From JADFOB01 sp964651325 (GTDB lineage Bacteria > Planctomycetota > Phycisphaerae > UBA1845), in the NCBI GenBank assembly GCA_964651325.1, contig CAZYXP010000066.1, positions 1-16,841 on the forward strand: a stretch of 16,841 nucleotides of DNA, given 5' to 3'. Below the pieces are notes generated by a model. It had not been told where the DNA came from. It made no database searches and was given only the letters and a program-made list of their open reading frames with translations. Shown here in pieces: positions 7,448 through 15,900 of this stretch. The first letter of the stretch is position 1; each line of letters opens with the position of its first letter. Made by a program: the position numbers and the translations under genes.

Positions 7448-7901
7448 GTCGCTTCTGGATTGGTTCAATTGTCGATCCGCATGCCCTCACGATCAGGCAA
7501 TTTTCGGACCGCAAGCGCGCGCCATCCTAGCCCAAATGATCCTTGCCCGCCAATGCCCGGTCCCGGGATCGGCTCGCCCGCTCGCCGGGTGCCCCACGAG
7601 GTGGAAGGCGGCCCAGCAAAGGCCGGGGGGGCGTAGCTACGGGTGGAGCGAAGCGGCCGTGCGAGCTTGCCCGACAACCGCTACACGAAAGATGCAGCCG
7701 CTCTGGGCGAAGAAATGGCGTCGCCGAAGCCTTGCTCCGACGACGTCCATGTTGAGAAGCACTTCGTTAGCCGTTGGCCGGCGTGCCGGGGGTCGTAGTG
7801 CATGGTCGCGCTTGAATCTGCGGGTACTCATTCTTCCCCCGAAGCCGCGGGCCTTAGCCCGCGCGGCCGTGCGAACCCGCATATTTTCGAGTGACGCGAC
7901 A
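7448..7901. other. Intergenic region between EF-G-like and peptidase genes
   Basis: About 450 nt of GC-rich DNA holds no convincing gene. It must carry the 3' end of the peptidase transcript and the promoter of the EF-G-like gene, both on the minus strand. The 12-mer GCGGCCGTGCGA occurs twice (near 7654 and 7863), and a hairpin lies at 7846-7863. No recognisable sigma-70 promoter was found. Confidence 0.3.
7846..7863 (-). terminator. Hairpin downstream of the S8 peptidase gene
   Basis: A perfect 7-bp stem, CGCGGGC with GCCCGCG around the 4-nt loop CTTA, lies about 40 nt beyond the peptidase stop. The position suits a terminator or an mRNA 3'-end stabiliser. There is no U tract, so rho-independent termination is uncertain. 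Confidence 0.4.
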
Positions 7902-10900
7902 CTAGGGGCACGGGATCGGGCAGACGGCAGAATAGGGCATCTGCTGAAACGCTCCGACGCCTCGCTGAATGTCAGCCAGATTGACAGTTTGATTAGGGGT
8001 ACATGGCTCGAGATCCGCCGCTTCAAGCGTGGCGTGGGTTAGGTTGCCCTGGAACACAAGTACGATAAACAGAATATCCTGGAAGTTCACAATCCCGTCG
8101 TTGTCGAGATCGCCCCAGTTCCAGGTCGTCACCGGTGTTGCAGCTGAAAGAACGCCGCCCATGGTCTCCGATTGCAACAAGTAGGACGACTCAGGGACGA
8201 TTTCTTCCCCGCGCAAGACCACCGTCCCCCACACGCCCGGTGTCTGAAACACAGGCGTGGCGGACAGCGTACCGTCTGCGGCGACGTAGAGGGACAGACA
8301 TGGGAAGTCGTCCGACGTCACCCGAATCGCCACCTGATCGGCACACGCCGCCGGCGTCGCGGAAATGCTCTTGGACCCCAAATCAGCCCCCAGGGGCGTT
8401 TGAACGGAGTTGGTGACGATGCCCGTGGCGGAGTCGCACGCGTCCTGGGTGCACGCGTCGGCATCGTCGATCAACAGGACGGCGCCCGTACTCGGATCGC
8501 AGCACTGCGTAGCTACGTCAAAGTTGTCGTCGTGACTGACGCTGCCGTCCACGTTGCAGAGATCATCCGTACAAGCGTTCAGATCGGTGATGGGCTCAAT
8601 CGCGCCGTTTAGCGTATTGCAGCATTGCGTGGCGGGATTGAAGTTGTCGTTGTGGGTCACCGACCCGTTTGGCAGGCAGACGTCGGTCGTACAAGCATTG
8701 AAGTCGTCGATCCCGATCAGCCCGCCGTCGTCGGGGTTGCAGCACTGGTCGGCCGGCGTCGTGTTCGTGTTGACGCACGCCGCTGCGGCACAACTGTCCA
8801 CCGTGCAGGCGTTGGTGTCGTCGCACTCTATGGGGAGGATTACATCCAGCAGCGCCGGATCGCTGAACGTAGCGCCGAACCCGTTGACGATTTCCACAGC
8901 GTAGGCGCCCTCGTCCACGATCGTGGCGTTGGGAACCGAGAGAATCGAAAACGTAGCGCCGCTGATCGCGACGCCATTGAAGAACCATTGATACGATAGC
9001 GGCCCGGTCCCGCCCGCCACCACACTGAATAGGGCGGAACCATTCTCGCAGACCGTCTCATCCACCGGCTGCTGCACAATCGTTGGCGGCGCTTCGAGCG
9101 GGATGCACTGGTTGGACGCGGAGAGGTCCAGCTCGACAAACCCCGGGGGAATACCGAGGCCCGCAGACAACCCGGCGATGCCGTCGGAAGCGGAAATCGC
9201 CAAATAGGTGACTCGAAGCATCCCGTCGAAAAACATTTCGATTTGAAATGTGTTGCTTCCGGTGTTGCTGAACTCCGGCACGTCGAGGTACGTGACCACG
9301 GCGCGATCCGAAAGCTGCTGCCAGTAAATCGTTCCGCCGTTTCCGGGGTTCAAGTCGTCGAACAGACCGGAAATACGCGGCAAGTCAAAATGATCAGCCA
9401 GCGTCTCGCTGAAGTCCGTATCGCCCGTGGTGAAGGTGACGTATCCGTTGGATCCTACGTGCGCGGTGCTGTACGCGACGCCGTAGAGTGAGACTGTTTG
9501 GCCGCCCGTCAGCGCTCTTGCGCTCGAGCTATCGTCGGTTAGAGACACCGGCGTCGCCCCGGCGGTGGGCGTGGGCAGTGCATCGGCCGGTTCCGAGCAG
9601 CCGGCGTAGAAATCGCCGGTGCCGTTCGGCGTGAAGGTGATCGTCTGGAAGTCCAGATCGTTGTCCGATCCAAACTCTTCGGTGAAGTAGTCAGGAATGT
9701 CATCGGTGACAAAAGAATAGCATAATCCGCCGTTGTCATCGCTGGCCGGGTTGCCGGCCGGATCCTGGGCATTGACCCAGTAGAAATAGGTCGTGTTCTC
9801 GCTGAGCCCCGTAAGTTGCACGGAGTGCGTCGAGGCGGGCACGCCGCTTGACGCCGAACCGTCCTCCAGGCCGCAGACGATCCCATAGCTCGCCACCCCG
9901 GTCGTGGGCTCATCCGTGCCGAAACCGATCGTGGCGGTGAAGGCTCCGACGGCCGAGTCGGTGACGTTGAAGATGATTGGCGCCTGGCAATCGGAAATTG
10001 CGATGGCGCTGACTGGAACATTCGTGTTCCCAACTCCGTCGTCGGCGTCCACGTACGTTACGGTGATTTGATCTCCGTCAAGCACCAGCAACTCGCCCGG
10101 CGCGTCGGTGGTCGCCAAGGCGATCGGGGCCGAAAACGTGGCAGTTTCCGGAGCCGTTTCGGTCAGGAGCACCAGCTCTCCGCTCGGTTCCGAATCCGAT
10201 GTGATCGAGACCTCCACCGTTTCCACCGTTTGGTCACTGGTATTCAAATCGCAATCCACCACGCGCAGGGTTGCCACCGAATCGCACATGTACTGCGCGC
10301 GGTCCATCGTCATGTTGCCAATCGTGGAACACTGGATCAGCAACGGCGAAGCGGCCAGCGAAAACGCCTGCGGGCCTTCGGGGACGTTGATGCCGTGAAC
10401 CTGGATTTGCCAGGTGCCCGGCGTGCTGAAGGCGGCTCGGACCTGTTCGATGTTGTTGACGTGGTCGGCCTGGTTTCTTGTCGCCGGGGCCGAAGGATTG
10501 TTCGGGTCGAGCGTCCAGGGGAATTGCTGAACGCCTTGCGGATCGAGCACGACAAGATCGAGATCGTTGACCAAGATGGGAATGACATTGGCCGCGGCGG
10601 GGGGGTCGTCCCATGCCAGGGTGACCTGAAACGATTCGCCGGGATTGACCACAACCAGGGCCGAAAAGACTTCGCCCTGGCTGACCTGGTCTTCGAGGAA
10701 ATTGCCGGCGCGCATCAGGTCGATCGCCGGCTGGATTCGGACGGATCCGAATCCCGTTTTATAGTCCGGACCTTCATTGCCAAGATCGACACACGTATGC
10801 GCCAATAGGGCTTTGAGCGTTGAGTTTCTCATGTCCGGTTCGCCGGGGAATTGGACGCGATAATCTTGAAGGAGCAGGGCCGATACCCCGGTGACGGTGG

Positions 10901-12359
10901 GGGAGGCCATCGACGTGCCGCATTTGCCCGTGTAGGCGGTGTCGCTGCTGTTGGAGCAGGAGGTGACAGTTCCGTCGCCATCGCTCTGGCATCCGGGGGC
11001 GGAAACGTCCGGCTTCATCCGGCCGTCGTCGCAGGGGCCCCAACTGGAAAACCCGGTCATCGAATCATCGTTGGAATTGAGCGCGCCTACCGTGATGTGG
11101 TTTTTCGCGCAGGCCGGAGGGGCGGTGGTGTGGTAGGTCGATCCGCAGGCCCCTGAGCCGCGTTCGTTGCCGTTGGCCCAGATGATGCGAAACGGCTCGC
11201 CGTTGCTGAAGCCGCCGCGCACAATCGTATCAATCATGGCGGAAGTGACGCTGTAATTGCCCTCCCACTCGCAGGGGAATCCGTTGGGTGCGGTGTTGGT
11301 TCCAATGGAATTGTTGGCGATGTCGGCGCCGAAAACGTTGATGGCCTCGGTGTAGTCGAGCTGGATGTCGCCGGGGTCTGTGTAGAGGAAGCCCATGGAC
11401 AGACCGCCTTCCTGTTCGAAGCCATACGATTCGATGGTCACGCCGGGCGCCATGCCGCGGAACTGGCCGCCGCTCGCCTGGCCACTGCCACCGATCGTTC
11501 CCGATACGTGCGTGGCGTGGTCGGAGGAGCCGGAGTTGTCGCGGTTGGAAAGTCGACCGTTGAAATCTACGTGCGACGCGCGTGCCCGGCCGCCGTCATA
11601 GACCAAGACGCCTACGCCGGTGCCGTCGAGGTTGTACGGGGGGGCTTGCACCGTATTGGCGCCGGTGATTTCTCGGTTGCTGTTGTTCAATTCAGAAAAC
11701 TTCGGTAAGGCGGGTTCGATCCAGGATACCGCGTCTTCGTCGGCCAACGCGCTAATGCGTCCAAAGGGGATTTCGATGACGGCCGAGTTGATCGAGGTCA
11801 GCTTCGACTGCAGCCGTGCGCCGTGCCGAAAAAGCGTATTCACGCCGTCGGGGGCGAGCCTGACGTCGCTATGGAACGTGACGTACAGGGCTACAATGAT
11901 GTCTTCTTCAGCGTCGTCGGCCTGCTTGGTGGGGGCTACCACCGCCCATTGGGGAAACTGCCCCTGTTCGAGATAAGGGTGCAACCGCCAGCGGCGTTGC
12001 ATCGGAAGAACGTCCGCCACGAGCACCGAACCGCTCACCCACGCCGCATCCAAACCGTTTGGATCCACCGTGGCAAAAAAGGCGTTGTCGCCAATGAATT
12101 GCTGTAGTGCCACGCCGTGGGCCGCCAACGCGGCTCTCGTCGCGGGTGTGACAGGGGCAAGAAGCTGAACCACCGCGTGGCGTGCCTGAGGGCGCCCCGC
12201 AAGATCGGTCAGGGCCGTGCTCAATTGCCCCGGAGTCTTACCGCCAGTGGCCTCGGCGCCACTTTGCCAGCGGATTTCGGCAGCCGAACTGACGCCGGCC
12301 GCGCCGAGCAGCAGCACACCGATCGCTAGACCGAGATTAGTGGATTTATTTAGGTTCAA
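7902..12359 (-). CDS. Secreted KP-43-like S8 (subtilisin-type) peptidase with Ig-like, Cys-rich and dockerin-like domains
   Basis: This 1485-residue protein begins with a signal peptide (hydrophobic 9-20, likely cleavage near the AGVSSAAE segment). An N-terminal prodomain-like part is followed by the S8 domain (about 240-545): Asp255 in YDGG, His281 in HATHVSG (usually HGTHVAG), oxyanion Asn398 in ANGNE and Ser483 in GTSMASP. All catalytic residues are present. Residues about 555-672 match the beta-barrel that follows KP-43-type proteases (LAWDDPP, LVNDLDL, NNIEQVR). Then come a Cys-containing beta domain (675-790), an FN3-like domain (791-886), a beta-rich region (890-1085), an Ig-like domain (1091-1174), four Cys-rich repeats (1180-1320) and a dockerin-like C-terminus (about 1413-1465) ending CPIPCP. 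It probably degrades extracellular protein while held at the cell surface. The start is TTG (12357-12359): an in-frame TAA lies just upstream and a good Shine-Dalgarno site precedes it. Confidence 0.9.
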   Translation of the reverse strand: MNLNKSTNLGLAIGVLLLGAAGVSSAAEIRWQSGAEATGGKTPGQLSTALTDLAGRPQARHAVVQLLAPVTPATRAALAAHGVALQQFIGDNAFFATVDPNGLDAAWVSGSVLVADVLPMQRRWRLHPYLEQGQFPQWAVVAPTKQADDAEEDIIVALYVTFHSDVRLAPDGVNTLFRHGARLQSKLTSINSAVIEIPFGRISALADEDAVSWIEPALPKFSELNNSNREITGANTVQAPPYNLDGTGVGVLVYDGGRARASHVDFNGRLSNRDNSGSSDHATHVSGTIGGSGQASGGQFRGMAPGVTIESYGFEQEGGLSMGFLYTDPGDIQLDYTEAINVFGADIANNSIGTNTAPNGFPCEWEGNYSVTSAMIDTIVRGGFSNGEPFRIIWANGNERGSGACGSTYHTTAPPACAKNHITVGALNSNDDSMTGFSSWGPCDDGRMKPDVSAPGCQSDGDGTVTSCSNSSDTAYTGKCGTSMASPTVTGVSALLLQDYRVQFPGEPDMRNSTLKALLAHTCVDLGNEGPDYKTGFGSVRIQPAIDLMRAGNFLEDQVSQGEVFSALVVVNPGESFQVTLAWDDPPAAANVIPILVNDLDLVVLDPQGVQQFPWTLDPNNPSAPATRNQADHVNNIEQVRAAFSTPGTWQIQVHGINVPEGPQAFSLAASPLLIQCSTIGNMTMDRAQYMCDSVATLRVVDCDLNTSDQTVETVEVSITSDSEPSGELVLLTETAPETATFSAPIALATTDAPGELLVLDGDQITVTYVDADDGVGNTNVPVSAIAISDCQAPIIFNVTDSAVGAFTATIGFGTDEPTTGVASYGIVCGLEDGSASSGVPASTHSVQLTGLSENTTYFYWVNAQDPAGNPASDDNGGLCYSFVTDDIPDYFTEEFGSDNDLDFQTITFTPNGTGDFYAGCSEPADALPTPTAGATPVSLTDDSSSARALTGGQTVSLYGVAYSTAHVGSNGYVTFTTGDTDFSETLADHFDLPRISGLFDDLNPGNGGTIYWQQLSDRAVVTYLDVPEFSNTGSNTFQIEMFFDGMLRVTYLAISASDGIAGLSAGLGIPPGFVELDLSASNQCIPLEAPPTIVQQPVDETVCENGSALFSVVAGGTGPLSYQWFFNGVAISGATFSILSVPNATIVDEGAYAVEIVNGFGATFSDPALLDVILPIECDDTNACTVDSCAAAACVNTNTTPADQCCNPDDGGLIGIDDFNACTTDVCLPNGSVTHNDNFNPATQCCNTLNGAIEPITDLNACTDDLCNVDGSVSHDDNFDVATQCCDPSTGAVLLIDDADACTQDACDSATGIVTNSVQTPLGADLGSKSISATPAACADQVAIRVTSDDFPCLSLYVAADGTLSATPVFQTPGVWGTVVLRGEEIVPESSYLLQSETMGGVLSAATPVTTWNWGDLDNDGIVNFQDILFIVLVFQGNLTHATLEAADLEPCTPNQTVNLADIQRGVGAFQQMPYSAVCPIPCP
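7905..8123 (-). other. Dockerin-like C-terminal domain with Cys-Pro tail (within the S8 peptidase)
   Basis: Residues 1413-1485 contain a first calcium-loop-like segment DLDNDGIVNFQDI (D1417, D1419, D1421, D1428). A second, irregular segment runs from D1449 to D1463 and ends NLADI. The tail ends in CPIPCP. The pair resembles dockerin type I domains, which are widespread in planctomycete secreted proteins without any cellulosome. The second loop lacks the regular DxDxDG spacing, so it may be structural rather than calcium-binding. Confidence 0.65.
8400..8822 (-). repeat. Four Cys-rich ACTxDxC repeats with 40-residue period (within the S8 peptidase)
   Basis: Residues 1180-1320 hold four copies of a unit with NACTxDxC or DACTxDxC at the start and a CC doublet near position 29-30. 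The two central units are exactly 40 residues long; the first is 38 and the last is partial and lacks the CC. The even spacing of Cys suggests disulfide-stabilised beadlike modules, a stalk between the Ig-like domain and the dockerin-like end. Confidence 0.75.
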
Positions 12360-12937
12360 GAGTCCTATCCTTCCTTAGAAAAGCGTGCGTGGAGTCCTCG
12401 GATTTGCGGATTATCCGGACCCACGCCGTAGTGTAGCTATGCCGGAAATGTGCCGCCCCGCACCGAATGCTCGGGCAGGCCATCGCGCTGTCCATATGGC
12501 TGCGCCTCAAAGCGGCCCTATCCTCAACGGTGAATCGCTCAACCCCTCCATCGTATCGGTCTTCGACGATTCCAACGGCCTCTGAGTGTACCGGTTAGCG
12601 GACTCGAGTTCAAGCCGGTTCTTGGGCAGGACTATCCCTTGGTTGGCTCTTCCTGTCCCGCTCGCACATGCAGGCGTATCTAGGCGCGTTTCTTGGCAGG
12701 ACTCTGCCGAGCAACGTTCGATAATGAGAACTTACACCCCGCGCAGCGTTCGATAATTTCGTTTGCAGGGTCAGCCATTGGATGATTTGCCGCAATGGCG
12801 AAGTTTTCGCGCTTCTAGGTTTGCCCGGCGAAGTCCTGTTTCGTAGGTTTTATCTGCAGTGGCTGCCTAGCGGTTCACGCCGCAATCATTGCAGACGAAT
12901 CTCCATGAACCAGACTTGAGCCGAGAGGGGCAATACC
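12360..12937. other. Divergent intergenic region between the two large secreted-protein genes
   Basis: No convincing gene lies in these 578 nt. The Shine-Dalgarno site of the peptidase gene is at 12369-12376 (minus strand AGGAAGGA, about 9 nt before the TTG). Two short direct repeats are visible: TTCTTGG(G)CAGGACT at 12619-12633 and 12690-12703, and CGTTCGATAAT at 12715-12725 and 12747-12757, the latter 32 nt apart. The GATAAT core resembles a -10 element, but no convincing -35 partner is spaced correctly. The purine stretch GAGAGGGG at 12923-12930 is a plausible Shine-Dalgarno site for the GTG start at 12938. Confidence 0.4.
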
Positions 12938-15900
12938 GTGAGCAAGCGTCAAAAACAACTTCGCAAGAAACGACACGCCAAGAAGAGCCGCGCACAGGGT
13001 ACGATCCGAGACGATGGTTCTTCCAATACAACGCAGCCCGCCAAACCCTCCTTTGCTGTGGAAACGCTCGAGCCGCGCGTTCTTCTCTCGGCGACGTGGG
13101 TGGATGCAGATACCGGCGACCCGTTGGCCGGAGCAACGGCGGGAAACGATTCGTACACCGGGACGGTGGGCGCTGACGTGGCCGACGGTCTGGGCGGCGA
13201 TGACGTGCTCCACGGAGGGAATGGGGATGACCTGCTCTCAGGTGGCGCCGGCAACGATTCTTTGTTCGGCGAGAACGGTCAGGATACCCTTGACGGTGGC
13301 GCGGGCGACGACCAGCTTTTCGGCGGCAATCAGAACGACACCCTCATCAGCGGTGGCGGAAATGACTTCATGGACGGAGGAAAGCAGAACGACACGTTTC
13401 AGTTCACGGGGGCACAGCACGGTGATGTCATCACTGTTGATGGTGGCAAGCAGACCGACACGATCGACCTGAGCACGTACAGCAACAGCCAGGTCTCCGA
13501 CACGGGTTCCAGTTTGACGGTCGATTTGGGGAGCGGGGAATCGTTTACGGTCAATTACTCCAACGTGGAGACGATCACCACGTCGGAAGGAAGTTATACG
13601 CCCGGCGCGGTCCCTGCCGGAAACGCGGCACCGTCCGCGGTGGATGACGTTGCGACCACGGCTCAGGACACGGCGGTTATCACGGGCAATGTGCTTGGCA
13701 ATGACACCGATTCGGATGGCGACACGCTCAGCATTACCGGCAATACACAAGCGGCCAACGGAACCGTGGTGGACAACAATGACGGGACGTTTACCTATAC
13801 GCCCAACGCCAGTTTCACCGGCAACGATTCCTTTACCTATACCGTTTCTGATGGCAACGGAAACACGGATACCGCGACCGTGAATGTTACGGTTGATGCG
13901 GCCGCTGGAGCGGACACGTTTGATGTGACGGGCGTTTCGGACGGGGATGTGCTTACGGTCGACGGCGGGGCCGGTGCCGATACGCTGGATCTAAGCAGTT
14001 ACAATGCCTCAGATGTGACATTTAACGACGGCTCCCTCACGGTGGATATGGGCGGCGGTGAATCGTTCACGGTGAACCACAGCAACATCGAAACCATTGA
14101 CCTCGCGGACGTGGATGCGACGGTTCTCACCGGCGATCACGCGGCGACCGGATTCAGCGGTTCGGGCATCTTCGTTGAAGGCGGTCAGGCCTTCAAGGTC
14201 GATATGAGCGGCGGCGGCACGGTCGATTTCGGCTATGACGCGGCCAGCGACACCCTTTCCATATCCAACGTCGACGGCACCTCGATGAGTTCCACGCTGG
14301 ACATATCCGACCTGAGCGGAAGCGACCTCAGCGTGGACAACGTGACGGTGGATACGGACCTGGGCGCGCTGAATAGCAACGTGGACATCGGCACGCTTCA
14401 GATTGACGCCAAGGAGCACATCGGCGCGATCACGGTAGGCGGCGGAAGCGGTACGATCACGAACCTCAACTTCAGCCAGGACTTGGAAAACGACACGGTC
14501 ACCGTCAATGCCAACGTGGGTACGATCAGCGGGAAGGATATCGAGCACGCCACGCTGACGGTCAACGGAAACGTCGGCTCCTTGAGCCTGACCGACGGTG
14601 ATGCCAAGATCGAAGACAGCACCATCACGATCAACGGCAACCTTTCCTCCCTTTCCGCCCAAAAGGTGGAGGACGCCACGGTCCACGTTACCGGAGACGT
14701 CGGCTCCATCGATCTGAGCAGCGGTGACGGCAAGCTCGAAGGCGGCGCGATTACGATCGACGGGGACCTGGATTCCATCAATGTTTCAGAGCTCGAAGGC
14801 AACGCGAGCATTACGGCCAACGCCGTGACCGGGCAATTCGACATTACCGGAGATTCAACCTATTCCAACACGTTCGCCACGCCGACGCAGATCAGCTTCG
14901 ACGGTTCCTCAGTGACCGAAGGCGCGTCCACCGCGCCCGATGCGGCCAATGACAGCTTTACGACATCACAGGACACGGCGCTGACTACCGGAAACGTCTT
15001 GAGCAACGATACCGACCCCAACGGCGACACGCTCAGCGTGCAGAGCTTTACGCAGGCAAGCAACGGCACGGTGGTGGACAATGGCGACGGGACGTTCACG
15101 TACACGCCCAATGCCGGATACAGCGGGAGTGACTCATTCACGTATACCGTGGATGACGGCAACGGCGAAACGGACACCGCGACGGTGACCGTGTCCGTGG
15201 ATGCGCCGGGCAGCGGCAACACGGCCCCGACGGCGAGCGCCGGGGCGGATCAAACCGTCAATGAACTGACGCAGGTGACGTTGGATGCGAGCGCAAGCAC
15301 CGATCCGGACGTCGGTGTATTCGCGGCCACCGGCGGCGAGATGACAGTCAACAGCAGCAGCTCCGGGGATCAGAAGGATCCTAGCATCGGTGTCGCTGAT
15401 GACGGGAGCTTCGTCGTAACCTGGCAGGGAAAAGACAGCGACGAGGATGGCGTCTTTGCGCAGCGCTATGATTCCAACGGGAATGCCGTCGGTAGCGAAT
15501 TGCAGGTCAACACGACGAGCGCGAACGATCAGAAGGAGCCCAACGTCGCCGTGGCGGGCGACGGGAGCTTCGTGGTCACCTGGGAAGGCGAAAACAGCTC
15601 GGGCGACAAGAATGTCTTCGGCCAGCGCTATGACGCCAACGGCAACGCCAGCGGCAGCGAGTTCCAAATCAATTCCACCGCCGCCAACGATCAGAAGAAG
15701 CCCGATGTGGCCATCGCGGACGATGGCAGCTTCGTGGTCACCTGGGAGGGCGAGAACGGTTCGGACGATAAGAGCATCTTCGGGCAGCGCTACGATACCA
15801 ACGGCAACGCCACGGGCGGCGAATTCCAGGTCAACACCACGACCGGAACCGATCAAAAGGATCCGGACGTGGCCATGGCCAACGACGGCAGCTTCGTCGT

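Noticed and set aside
12385..12585. 66-codon open frame in the intergenic region
   Set aside because: No Shine-Dalgarno site, no recognisable motif and a composition like the surrounding non-coding DNA.
12693..12708. Sigma-54 type promoter at TTGGCAGGACTCTGCC
   Set aside because: The distance between the GG and GC elements is one nucleotide short of the consensus, and no activator gene lies nearby.
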